Shown: positions 1 through 7,848 of the stretch, piece by piece
Layout of the letters: the number at the start of each line of letters is the position of its first letter
Position numbering within the stretch: position 1 is the first letter of the stretch
From: Pseudomonas putida
Lineage (GTDB): Bacteria; Pseudomonadota; Gammaproteobacteria; Pseudomonadales; Pseudomonadaceae
Reading direction: 5' to 3'
Length of the DNA stretch: 64,000 nt
NCBI RefSeq assembly: GCF_001976065.1
Contig: NZ_MNAH01000001.1
Span: 1-64,000 of the forward strand
Notes under the pieces: generated by a model
Database searches by the model: none
What the model was told of the DNA's origin: nothing
The model's input: the letters and a program-made list of their open reading frames with translations, nothing else
Program-made: the position numbers and the translations under genes

Positions 1-311
1 TCGTGAGACAGTTCGGTCCCTATCTGCCGTGGACGTTTGAGATTTGAGAGGGGCTGCTCCTAGTACGAGAGGACCGGAGTGGACGAACCTCTGGTGTTCC
101 GGTTGTCACGCCAGTGGCATTGCCGGGTAGCTATGTTCGGAATAGATAACCGCTGAAAGCATCTAAGCGGGAAACTAGCCTCAAGATGAGATCTCACTGG
201 GACCTTGAGTCCCCTGAAGGGCCGTCGAAGACTACGACGTTGATAGGTTGGGTGTGTAAGCGCTGTGAGGCGTTGAGCTAACCAATACTAATTGCCCGTG
301 AGGCTTGACCA
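1..311 (+). rRNA. rrl: 23S rRNA, 3' end (partial)
   Basis: This is the last ~310 nt of a large-subunit rRNA gene, cut by the window start. The universally conserved sarcin-ricin loop AGTACGAGAGGACC is at 62-75, the site where EF-G and EF-Tu act on the ribosome. The final helix ends with GTGAGGCTTGACC near 311, matching the usual gamma-proteobacterial 3' end. The exact mature 3' end is inferred. It is followed by a ~155-bp spacer without tRNA and then 5S rRNA, the normal tail of an rrn operon. Confidence 0.97.
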
Positions 312-467
312 TATAACACCCAAGCAATTTGCGAACTCGAGAGAGGCCAGATTGCGGTGTGTGAAGACGAAACGAACCGAAAGTTCGAGATACTCACAAA
401 ACACCAAGCTGTCACATACCCAATTTGCTGAAGCGAGGCCAACCGGCCACGACTCAGTACCCGAATT

Positions 468-583
468 TCTTGACGACCATAGAGCGTTGGAACCACCTGA
501 TCCCATCCCGAACTCAGAAGTGAAACGATGCATCGCCGATGGTAGTGTGGGGTTTCCCCATGTGAGAGTAGGTCATCGTCAAG
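468..583 (+). rRNA. rrf: 5S rRNA
   Basis: A complete 5S rRNA of about 116 nt. The 5' strand CTTGACGACC (469-478) pairs with the 3' strand GGTCATCGTCAAG (571-583) to form helix I. The internal CCTGATCCCATCCCGAACTC segment is the conserved 5S loop region. Ends are set from helix I and could be off by one or two bases. A rho-independent terminator follows directly. Confidence 0.96.
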
Positions 584-594
584 ATTAAATTCCG

Positions 595-632
595 AAACCC
601 CTATCTGCGCATGCAGATAGGGGTTTTGTTTT
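595..632 (+). terminator. rrn operon terminator
   Basis: Rho-independent terminator just after 5S: AAACCCCTATCTGC, loop GCAT, then GCAGATAGGGGTTT and a T-rich tail. The 14-bp perfect stem ends the rRNA operon and marks the last clearly core feature before the island. Confidence 0.95.
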
Positions 633-691
633 GTCCGCAGGAAAAAGCATCTGCAAGTAACCGTCCGGCGAAGTCACCTAGGGGGCATGAC

Positions 692-721
692 AAAAAATAA
701 GCTCCAATGAAATGGGAGCTT
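692..721 (-). terminator. terminator after radC remnant
   Basis: AAGCTCC (699-705) pairs with GGAGCTT (715-721). Read on the minus strand the stem is followed by TATTTTTTG, so it would terminate transcription coming leftward from radC. It is the first island-side element right of the rRNA operon; the ~60 bp between it and the rrn terminator show nothing recognisable. Confidence 0.75.
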
Positions 722-776
722 ACCGTGCCAATTACCGCTTCGGCATTGACCAGGGCGAGTCTGTTGGACGGAGTAA

Positions 777-1319
777 CTAAACCAGCTTTTTTGGGTTACA
801 GGTAACCCCGTTCGGCAAACGAGGCAAAGCCCTCATACCCCACGACAACATGATCCAAATCCGGGTGCCGATCATGTTGAGAGCGTTCTTGAGAGTTGTG
901 GTCAGCATACGATCGGTTTGACTAGGCTCCGGGGATCCGAAGGGATGGTTATGTGTCATTTTGTGGCGCGCCACAAAATGAACAAGGATCACGGCGACAG
1001 CGTTGTGTTCCAGGGCGATCTTGACCACTTCCCTTGGGGACACGCTGGTTCCATCCAGGGTGCCTCTGAATAGCTCTCGGAAACCAATCACCCGGTGCTT
1101 GGTATCGAGCAGCAATAACGCAAAGACCTCATGCTCGTGGTACTGCAACAGTGTTTGTAGATGGCTGAATACTTGCTTCGGCTCAGTCAAGGCTCGTCCT
1201 TTAGATAGACGACTCATCGCGAGTTGTTGAGCCATCTGCAGGATGTCGGCCTCGGTGACTGGTGATTCCATTACATAAGTACCGGTCTCTTCACCGGCTA
1301 TGAGCTTGTGATATTTCAT
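777..1319 (-). pseudogene. radC/JAB-domain gene, frameshifted
   Basis: RadC (JAMM/MPN+) family proteins carry an HxHP...D metal site and are common cargo of ICEs and plasmids, with role unresolved. The start at 1319 has AGGAGA upstream on the minus strand. The reading frame gives ILVH, nine extra residues, then NHPFGSPEPSQTD. The extra 27 bp contains a 20-nt perfect palindrome at 959-978 and keeps one HNHP motif intact. Near 857-860 one base is missing: adding it restores the expected RILDHVVVG...FAERGYL ending with a stop at 796-798, whereas the present frame runs on to 777 with unrelated residues. The gene is therefore most likely a C-terminally broken radC. A sequencing error at the T-run is the alternative. 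Confidence 0.85.
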
Positions 1320-1365
1320 GGGGACTCTCCTGCATTGGAATACCTTGGTCATGTTGGAAGTTTGA

Positions 1366-2292
1366 TCAGTGGGCGCGAGCGGAGTGGTCACTGCTGCTTT
1401 GGAGGGGTTTAGATTCCAGCTTTTGTGCCAGTGATGTTTTGGTAAGGGCTGCTGGTTTGGGGGTGACTTCTTCCTTGCCGGGCTGATCTTCAGCTGCGGG
1501 GAAGAACTCCTCGACGATGGCGCCGGTGTCCTCCTCACTGTCTTCAAAGGCGCCGTTGTTAAAGCCCTGTCGTGCCACGCGATCCAATGCGGTCTGGTCA
1601 AAGCCAGAGACTTGTCGGGTTTCATCAAGCTGCTTGGCTTCCAGCAAGGCGTCTTCCATGCTTAAGCCTCTGCGCACGGTGATGTCCACGTAGAAGATTG
1701 GAGTGCCATGGCTTTGGCGGGTGGACTTACCGCGCAGGCGTAGCTCCAGTGGCAGACAGGCCAGGCGGTTGCCGGAGATGGCCTGGAAATACTGCAGGCG
1801 TGCCGCCAGAGTGCGAATGCTGTTAAAACCGGTGGTGCGGAAGACAAAACTACCTAGCGGATCATCGTAACCAATTACCACGTTCAGCCGGCCGTAAGGC
1901 TTGCAGGCATTGCCTTGGGCCAGTGAGCAGCCATCCGGTGAAGGGCAGGGCAACGACTGGATTCCGTCCTTGGTCAAGCGCTTGCAGGTCTCACCATTGC
2001 CGACGCACACCGGCCGACCGGTGTTACGGTCGAACAGACTGTAGTCAGCCCGAAAGTTGAGGTCCGGCTCGTTGAACAACAAACGGATCGGAATGCTGCG
2101 TAGCTTGCCGTCCTGGCCATTGCGCAGTTCCTCATTGAGCGGGTGCAGCAGCCAGCCGTCGCGGTTCTGTACCTGCGAAGTAATAGTGAACTGATCATCT
2201 TTCTCCGGCAAACGTTTGCCGTTTTTCTCGACGACCTTGCCGATGGAAATACGCCCGAGTACCGGAGGAGTAATGGCTAAACCTTTGAGCAT
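1366..2292 (-). CDS. ICE-associated conserved protein (308 aa)
   Basis: A 308-aa soluble protein. Its N-terminal two thirds resemble a family found beside YqaJ, DUF932 and RadC genes in Pseudomonas integrative elements, often annotated as hydrolase or metal-binding protein; that naming is from memory and its biochemical role is unknown. Cysteines occur as CVGNGETC and CPSPDGCSLAQGNAC at about residues 96-128, which could bind a metal. The last ~70 residues are acidic and Pro/Ala-rich, probably disordered. It lies 47 bp upstream of radC on the same strand and follows a terminator that separates it from the YqaJ gene. Confidence 0.75.
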   Translation of the reverse strand: MLKGLAITPPVLGRISIGKVVEKNGKRLPEKDDQFTITSQVQNRDGWLLHPLNEELRNGQDGKLRSIPIRLLFNEPDLNFRADYSLFDRNTGRPVCVGNGETCKRLTKDGIQSLPCPSPDGCSLAQGNACKPYGRLNVVIGYDDPLGSFVFRTTGFNSIRTLAARLQYFQAISGNRLACLPLELRLRGKSTRQSHGTPIFYVDITVRRGLSMEDALLEAKQLDETRQVSGFDQTALDRVARQGFNNGAFEDSEEDTGAIVEEFFPAAEDQPGKEEVTPKPAALTKTSLAQKLESKPLQSSSDHSARAH

Positions 2293-2314
2293 GTTGGTTA
2301 TCCTTGATCTGGAA

Positions 2315-2350
2315 ATAAAAAAGCCACCAGGATGGAAACGGTCCAGGTGG
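2315..2350 (-). terminator. terminator after the YqaJ gene
   Basis: On the minus strand CCACC-T-GGA ... TCC-T-GGTGG is followed by CTTTTTTATT. It lies 21 bp past the stop of the YqaJ-like gene and before the start of the 308-aa gene, so each gene here seems to be a separate transcription unit or is subject to attenuation. Confidence 0.7.
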
Positions 2351-2370
2351 TTTGGGAGACGGGGTATGGT

Positions 2371-3375
2371 TCAGCTAATCAAAAAGCGGCGACTGCCTGT
2401 TTTGATCTTGGGGTAGCGGGCTTGTAGGTAGGGTTTGTCCTTGAGCATCTGTTCGACATCCAGCCCGGTGCTGTCCCTGGACTTCTTCCAACTGATGTAG
2501 CCATCGGCAAACTCCGCGCGGGTGGCTGCGCCCATGGCCTGCTGCAGGGCTTGCTTGAGCTGCGCCTCGCGCGTCTCTTGCTGAGCCATGCTTTGGCGAA
2601 CAGACTTGAGCTCCAGGTAGGTGCTGGCCAGATCCGTGTGTTGACTGAAATCCAGGGTCTGGCCGTTATCCTCTGGGTAGAGGCAGCGCAGCGCCGCTTC
2701 CGCAGAAGCTGTGCCATCAGCCGGTGGTGGGGTGTCACTGACCACGTAATCCCAGAACAACCGCTCCAGATCGATCAGCCGAGCAATCATCGAATCGTCC
2801 CGATCGATGCGATGGATCTCCAGGTGCTGGCCACCCAGCAGTACCGCCACATCGGCAGCCTGCTTGCCGGTCACGGCCAACTGGTGCATCACTTGCAACT
2901 GCACGTACTCGGGCACGCCCTCTTTCCAGAGGCGTGCACCGTTTATGCCGGCAGTTTTGCATTCAAGGATCTGTACATCGTCGGCGCCGATGACCTCGCG
3001 GTCGATGTTGGCCAGCATCCAGGGCAGTTTAGGATCAGGATGCTGCAGCACGGCATTGATACGTCGTACCCGGTGACCACTACGCTTGGTGTAATGCGAT
3101 GCGACAATCGGTTCGAGGATGTTGCCCCAGTAAGCAGGGCTCTCTTCATCATTGAGATCTAGCTTGGGCAGTGAGGTGTCACGACCAGTTTTCTCCAGCC
3201 ACAGCTCCAACTGGGATTTGTAAGGGTTAAGGCCTATGGCAGCGGCGGCATCCGAGCTGCCGATGCCTTGTTTGCGCACAGTCAGCCAGTCTTCTCGGGG
3301 AAGTTGTTTGGTCCCCACCAGGCGCAAGGCAGGGCGGGGTTTACTGCGGGATTGTTGCAGCGTTTGCGTTTCCAT
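2371..3375 (-). CDS. YqaJ-like phage-type exonuclease/recombinase
   Basis: A 334-aa protein of the YqaJ (lambda exonuclease-like, PD-(D/E)XK) family, which resects DNA ends for single-strand annealing recombination in phages and mobile elements. The family signature is clear near residues 27-60: WLTVRKQGIGSSDAAAAIG followed by NPYKSQLELWLEKTGR. The catalytic acidic/QxK region follows, with VQILECKTA near residue 135-143 giving the E-x-K of the nuclease core. The C-terminal ~100 residues are helical with a basic end. Length is normal. It sits between the DUF932 gene and the 308-aa gene, the common order in Pseudomonas ICE backbones. Confidence 0.88.
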   Translation of the reverse strand: METQTLQQSRSKPRPALRLVGTKQLPREDWLTVRKQGIGSSDAAAAIGLNPYKSQLELWLEKTGRDTSLPKLDLNDEESPAYWGNILEPIVASHYTKRSGHRVRRINAVLQHPDPKLPWMLANIDREVIGADDVQILECKTAGINGARLWKEGVPEYVQLQVMHQLAVTGKQAADVAVLLGGQHLEIHRIDRDDSMIARLIDLERLFWDYVVSDTPPPADGTASAEAALRCLYPEDNGQTLDFSQHTDLASTYLELKSVRQSMAQQETREAQLKQALQQAMGAATRAEFADGYISWKKSRDSTGLDVEQMLKDKPYLQARYPKIKTGSRRFLIS

Positions 3376-3394
3376 GATGTTTTCCTATGCGGCA

Positions 3395-3432
3395 TAAAAA
3401 CGCCCGGCCAGCAGAAGCTGACCAGGCGCTTT
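3395..3432 (-). terminator. terminator after DUF932 gene
   Basis: On the minus strand CGCCTGGTCAGC, loop TTCT, GCTGGCCGGGCG, then TTTTTA: a 12-bp stem with two G-U pairs and a T-run. It lies 17 bp past the DUF932 stop and just before the YqaJ start. Confidence 0.85.
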
Positions 3433-3448
3433 GAGTAGATGAGTGGGG

Positions 3449-4417
3449 CTAGGCGGCGAGTTGCAGCGCGGCGTTCAGTGCACGCTCTTTGAGGCTGGCA
3501 CCGGCCCCAAACCACGCGGAGTCCATGCGGTATTCAGTACTCCTGGCACGTCGCTCGTGATCGACGTACTCAGTCACAGCATTGAGCAAACCCCACGCAG
3601 TTCCTTGGGCTGACTCCAGCGTCGCTCCACGACCTTGGCCTTCGTACAGCCCTTGCACCTTGCGCAGGGCTCGCTCATTCGGCAGCACTTCCGGCAGCTG
3701 GCTATTGGGGGCTACGTCACACAGCACATTCATAAAGAAGCCCATCGCCTCATGCCACTGCACTTTGCGTTCCGACAGTGCGCGCATGCGGTACATAAAC
3801 TCATCCCATTGCGAGACGGCGATGCCCAGTTGTTTCTTCACGGCCTGCGGATCAAAGCGCGTGTTGTGCGGTACCTTGATTGCGCGGGTAGCGCCGTTCA
3901 GGGAGATGGTCAGGGTGTTGTTGCAAACTACACGCACGGTGGTCGGGGTCGCGGTGGTGGCCAGCGTACCGTCACAGGAGGTGGCTAGCAGCAGATAGCC
4001 ATTGACCTGATCGTCACCCTTCAGCACGGTTGTCTGCCCGGTCCTGGCCAGAGCCCAGAACTTGCGGCCACCTTTGAGTATCCCAGCTGTTTCCAACTCG
4101 TAGCCGGAGACCTCAGTCAGATCCCGGTAGAACTCCAGAACTTCACGGGGCTGCACAACCTGGTAGCGGTTGGAGACCACCGACAACGGGGCCTTGGTGT
4201 CGGAGCGATACAGCACCTTCTGTTCCGGAAAGGAGTCAATCGTGCCGAGGTTGCCGACAGTGTCGGCCTTGAAGTGAACTGGACTTTCCTGAATCTGCCA
4301 GTTCATGCCGGCTTCGCGCTGCCAAACTTCCAGCGGTTGTTTTTGCGTCAGGTGGTTACCCAAACCATGCCAAGGGGTAGCGCCAACGTATGCCATTTGT
4401 TCGACGAGATGAGCCAT
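3449..4417 (-). CDS. DUF932 plasmid/phage-like protein
   Basis: A 322-aa DUF932-family protein, known from plasmids, phages and ICEs, where a role in DNA metabolism is suspected but not shown. The family start is MAHLVEQMAYVG, then TPWHGLG and a long conserved core including VVQPREVLEFYRDL and RVVCNNTL. The open frame extends upstream to 4534, but the ATG at 4417 matches the usual family N-terminus, so it is preferred. An inverted repeat lies 31 bp upstream. It probably belongs to the mobile-element backbone with YqaJ and radC. Confidence 0.85.
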   Translation of the reverse strand: MAHLVEQMAYVGATPWHGLGNHLTQKQPLEVWQREAGMNWQIQESPVHFKADTVGNLGTIDSFPEQKVLYRSDTKAPLSVVSNRYQVVQPREVLEFYRDLTEVSGYELETAGILKGGRKFWALARTGQTTVLKGDDQVNGYLLLATSCDGTLATTATPTTVRVVCNNTLTISLNGATRAIKVPHNTRFDPQAVKKQLGIAVSQWDEFMYRMRALSERKVQWHEAMGFFMNVLCDVAPNSQLPEVLPNERALRKVQGLYEGQGRGATLESAQGTAWGLLNAVTEYVDHERRARSTEYRMDSAWFGAGASLKERALNAALQLAA

Positions 4418-4448
4418 GGGAGTAATTCCTTTGGGTGCGTGCCGGAAT

Positions 4449-4472
4449 AAATGCTGCGCACGCGCAGCATTT
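4449..4472 (-). promoter_or_regulatory. perfect hairpin upstream of DUF932 gene
   Basis: AAATGCTGCG, loop CACG, CGCAGCATTT: a perfect 10-bp stem lying between the stop of the Zn-ribbon gene (4495) and the DUF932 start (4417). No T-run follows on the minus strand, so an operator or mRNA leader structure is as likely as a terminator. Confidence 0.5.
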
Positions 4473-4494
4473 ACCGAAGAATGTTGTAAGAGGA

Positions 4495-4824
4495 TTAGGC
4501 TGGTAGGTTGAAGCGATGATTGCAGGCGAGACAAAGGTTGTTGGCGAACACATGGCGATCGAGTTTTTCGCCAAGCTGAGCACCGAGGGCGCAGCCGCCT
4601 GCACCTCCAGCGAGCCCGCCGAGGATGGCACCAGAAACTGTGCCGAGGGTGATGCCAAGAGGGCCGGCAATAGCGCCGACATAGGCGCCCACCTGGCCTG
4701 CTGCCAGAGCGGCGCTCGCACCACGAGTGGCTCCGCCTACGGTTCCAACAGCTGCGCCAATCTTCATGGCTGTTTGTAAAGATGCGATCTTGGGGGAGTT
4801 ACACAGAGGGCAATGCAATGACAT
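4495..4824 (-). CDS. small Zn-ribbon/glycine-zipper protein
   Basis: A 109-aa protein with CPLC near the N-terminus and CLAC near the C-terminus, which together could form one zinc ribbon. The ~75 residues between are Gly/Ala-rich with GxxxG-type repeats (GAAVGTVGGATRGASAALAAG and on), the pattern of a glycine-zipper membrane segment. The start at 4824 is chosen because GGAG sits ~10 nt upstream and a decayed second copy at 39740-39971 keeps an ATG at the same place; an ATG 15 nt earlier (4839) is possible. No function is known. Similar Gly-zipper segments occur in small membrane-associated proteins. Confidence 0.7.
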   Translation of the reverse strand: MSLHCPLCNSPKIASLQTAMKIGAAVGTVGGATRGASAALAAGQVGAYVGAIAGPLGITLGTVSGAILGGLAGGAGGCALGAQLGEKLDRHVFANNLCLACNHRFNLPA

Positions 4825-4926
4825 GGTTCTAAGCTCCATGGGGTGGATGTCATGGCAGTGATGTAGGACTGAATTTTTTTTGAGTCGAATCGTAATCGGC
4901 CTCCATGACGATTAAGTGCAGCAATC

Positions 4927-5111
4927 GGCCGATTCTGTTGAAAAGTCGGTTTGCCCAAAATGCTCGAATATTGATGGGTGAAAACATCTCTCTCGCACGC
5001 TACAACGTGAAATCCGAGTCCGGAAGCCTCTGCTCAAAGCTAGGGTCTCAATTTCAGGCACGTATTTTTCTGCCGTGAAAACCCAGCCGGATTTTTTCAA
5101 TAGAATCGGCC
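4927..5111. mobile_element. MITE-like element, copy 1
   Basis: A 185-bp element bounded by terminal inverted repeats: GGCCGATTCTGTTGAAAA at the left end and TTTTTCAATAGAATCGGCC at the right. It has no coding capacity. A second copy is at 6017-6203. The two share blocks such as GTGAAA/CTGAAAAC, TCTGCTCAAA, TTTCTGCCGTG in the same order and spacing. Ends of this type occur in several Pseudomonas insertion sequences, so it could be a deletion derivative moved by a partner transposase. No clear target duplication was found. Confidence 0.7.
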
Positions 5112-5296
5112 AGAAGTAGTCATGGAATGACTACAAATTTGAGCGCGATTCAAGGTAGGTACAGCAGACCTTAGTCGGCAGCACCAACTGGAGCTACCGT
5201 CTCACGAGCCCTGGGAGATGCAAGGCTGAGGTGGGAGGCTTAATGCCGCCACTGTAGGATGTCCCAGCTGCGGACTTATCGGGAATTATAAAGGGA

Positions 5297-5971
5297 ATGG
5301 CCAAGCCACATGCATCACTGTATACGAGATTCAAGCGCTGGTTCCGCAGGCCTAGTAACCCTGCAGGTAACGTCTATTACGCACGGCTAACCACTCCACA
5401 GGGTCTTTTTTACAAAATTGGCTTCACGACCAAGGCTAGCCTGGTCGATCGCATGGCGTATGGTGGTCACGGCGATGAAAAACTTATCGATAAAGTGTTT
5501 TTCTTCACGCAGCTCTAGGATGCATGGGATGTTGAGCAAACACTGCTGGACCACCTCAGTAAGCATCGCGCTTTTGGAAAGTACAGCAATAACCCGTCCC
5601 AGCCTCTAAGCGGAAGGGGGCAGTCTGAGCTCTTCGCGTCCGACATTCCCGGGCTCGATGCTGCTCTTTATGCTCCTCAGGAAGTGACGACACTTGAGGC
5701 ATGCGAGTACGACTCAAATCAAGCGGCGGACGGATGTTTGGGAATATTCATCGGAATAGTGCTGGCCCCATTTACGCTGGGGTTTTCACTGTTCTTTATC
5801 TTTGGCGGGCTCATGGAGTTCATTACGGCTAATAAAAAACGAACGGTAGCGGAGAAGAAGGAAATTGTGCGCAGACCCCGGCCTAAGCATCCTGAGGAAA
5901 TCCAAGTCCTTATTGATTCGCTGAGTGAGTTGAATATTCCAGCTAGCGCACAGGAGAAAACAGAAGCTTGA
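5297..5971 (+). pseudogene. GIY-YIG/T5orf172-like membrane protein, amber stop inside
   Basis: One reading frame runs from ATG 5297 to 5971 (224 sense codons) but for a single TAG at 5516-5518. The N-terminal part has NVYYARLTTPQGLFYKIGFT, the look of a GIY-YIG/T5orf172 nuclease core (YY...YKIG). Right after the stop the frame continues with DAWDVEQTLLDHLSKHRAFG, the next conserved stretch of such domains. Further on is a hydrophobic segment (about residues 150-178, IFIGIVLAPFTLGFSLFFIF) and a basic tail. Both halves being open in the same frame indicates one gene with a nonsense mutation, or less likely readthrough. It sits between the two MITE-like copies. Confidence 0.7.
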
Positions 5972-6016
5972 TCCGCTTCCATGCTGCATCGCGGGCCTTC
6001 GAGAGTGACCGATATT

Positions 6017-6203
6017 GGCCGATTCTGGTGAAAAAGTAAGTCCTTCCAGACTGCCCGCATGCTGACGGCTGAAAACGTCTTTTTTAGCGCGCAGTTACGC
6101 GAAATCTGAGCCGGAGTACTCTGCTCAAAATAAAAATTTCAATTTCAAGTACGTACTTTTCTGCCGTGGAGACTATGGCCGACTGTTTTCAACAGAATTG
6201 GCC
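6017..6203. mobile_element. MITE-like element, copy 2
   Basis: 187 bp, ends GGCCGATTCTGGTGAAAA and TTTTCAACAGAATTGGCC. It is diverged from copy 1 but collinear over its whole length. The pair brackets the interrupted GIY-YIG gene. The following 290 bp (6204-6493) carry an open frame of low-complexity Arg/Ser-rich sequence that is probably non-coding leader. Confidence 0.7.
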
Positions 6204-6493
6204 GATTGCTGCCTGTCAGGAAGGGCAACAAATGGCCAGAAGCAGCAGTTCGCGACGAGCAGCTCTGGTAACCCATAACTACAACAACCCTAACGCTGCG
6301 CGCCGAGTAACCCAGGCGCCTCCCAGAGCCGATTCCGTCGGCAGGATACAGGTAGGCCCCTATCAACCGTGGCGGACGAGTCGAAGAGCGCGAGCGACTG
6401 ATTCGGACCGAGAAAATACCGGCCCAACACCGGCACCGCTGAGCAACTGCCCTACTAACGGAACGAGCTCGAACAGATCAGGAGAACAACTCG

Positions 6494-7780
6494 ATGGACC
6501 ACACACTTTTCGAGCGCTACTCACCTGCCATCCGCAGGCTCGGCACGGCGGGCGCCAACAGTCCCGAGCTCGTGATTGAAAACACAGGCAGAGACATCCT
6601 CAGGTATATCCCTTTCGAACACGTCAACGCTGATGCCAAGTTGGTCATCGTGGGCATCACCCCAGGCCCCAACCAGCTGCGATTGGCGTACGGCGAAGTC
6701 CAGCGACTAATGGCCGTTGGCATCCCGACTGCAACGCTGCTTCATGAAGTGAAAAAACTTGGTGCATTCGGTGGCAGCGCCATGCGCCCAAACTTGCTGC
6801 GCTATCTGCGGCACTTCAAGTTCGACAAGATCCTGCGCATTCCAAATGTAGAGTCCCTGTGGGAAGAAAACGCCGACTTGTTCCACGGAACCTCGGTCAT
6901 ACCTCACGCGGCCTTTACAACAACGCCTGAGGGCGGCGAATCCATGTTTGCGGGCTCATTTGCCTACCTGATGGCTTCCCCTTTATTTCGAGAGTGCTTC
7001 ATGGACTGCTTCGTCTCCACACTCCGCGAAATTAACCCAGACGCCCTGTATATCGGCCTGGGCGATTGCCCCGAAGACGCGTTGCAATGGTGCGTCGATA
7101 ACGGGTATCTGCACGCCCGGCAGTTTCTGGGTTCTTTCTGCCATCCTTCAACCAGTGGCGGCAGCGCACCGAGTGTGTATATCAGAGATAAAACACTCAG
7201 TGACCTGAAGCCAGCAGACCCTGTACGTCACAGAGTTGCGAAACTCGATCGGGCCTATGCGCGAATGGCTGGCGCAACTGCGTTGCTTCTGTGCGGCGCT
7301 GCGCCAATGTCGGAACCGCCACGCGCCGTCCCTCTACCGGATAGTACCCAAGCTGCCCTTGCCCCACCGCCTCCGGCCAAGCCAGCCCGCAAGACCGTAG
7401 CTGTCCCATGCGATGAATTCACCAATAAGGTGATCAAGCAGATTGAACAGAGCGGATACGTGCTCGTTAGGGAGAGCAAATACCTTGCAGAGTTTTGCGC
7501 TGCCGGCCAGACGGTCTATTTATTGAAAGCAAGGACCCGCATCAACAACATCTGTCTGATGGTTCACCCCAACATCATCAGGGGGCACTTGGTAGATCTG
7601 CTGGCGGAAATCGCCGTCAGCACAGGCCATCGACACCACTCAAGCATGTCGAAGTTTCCATCGAAATTGCATAATGGCAAGCAACCCATCACTTATGGCT
7701 GGCTTGTGAGCATTGGCGGCCTGGCAGACGTCAATGCTGTGGTGGAAGGCCTGCTTGAAATAAAACCGGCTACAAGCTGA
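6494..7780 (+). CDS. uracil-DNA glycosylase-fold protein with extra C-terminal domain
   Basis: A 428-aa protein. The N-terminal ~260 residues look like the UDG superfamily: LVIVGITPGPNQ (about 51-62) resembles the water-activating GxxPGxxQ loop, and FCHPSTSGGSAP (about 215-226) resembles the HPS minor-groove loop. A Pro/Ala-rich linker (about 273-305) leads to a C-terminal domain of ~120 residues (EFTNKVIKQIEQSGY to the end) that I do not recognise. The start has AGGAGAAC nine bases upstream. UDG-fold proteins act on uracil or other modified bases in DNA, and some act in defence; the fusion here is unusual. It is followed 68 bp later by a kinase-fold gene on the same strand, suggesting one transcript. 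Confidence 0.6.
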   Translation: MDHTLFERYSPAIRRLGTAGANSPELVIENTGRDILRYIPFEHVNADAKLVIVGITPGPNQLRLAYGEVQRLMAVGIPTATLLHEVKKLGAFGGSAMRPNLLRYLRHFKFDKILRIPNVESLWEENADLFHGTSVIPHAAFTTTPEGGESMFAGSFAYLMASPLFRECFMDCFVSTLREINPDALYIGLGDCPEDALQWCVDNGYLHARQFLGSFCHPSTSGGSAPSVYIRDKTLSDLKPADPVRHRVAKLDRAYARMAGATALLLCGAAPMSEPPRAVPLPDSTQAALAPPPPAKPARKTVAVPCDEFTNKVIKQIEQSGYVLVRESKYLAEFCAAGQTVYLLKARTRINNICLMVHPNIIRGHLVDLLAEIAVSTGHRHHSSMSKFPSKLHNGKQPITYGWLVSIGGLADVNAVVEGLLEIKPATS

Positions 7781-7848
7781 ATTGTCGTTGTCAAAATGAG
7801 CCGAAGTTTGCGCTTGGCAGGCCCATCAATCTGTTATGGAAGAACACA

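Noticed and set aside
311..467. tRNA gene in the 23S-5S spacer
   Set aside because: No cloverleaf or TTCGANTC arm in a suitable place; the spacer is ordinary.
4912..5100. Minus-strand 62-aa frame inside MITE copy 1
   Set aside because: Not conserved in copy 2; the element is non-coding.
6166..6579. 137-aa open frame before the UDG-fold gene
   Set aside because: Begins inside MITE copy 2, overlaps the next gene in another frame and has low-complexity Arg/Ser sequence.
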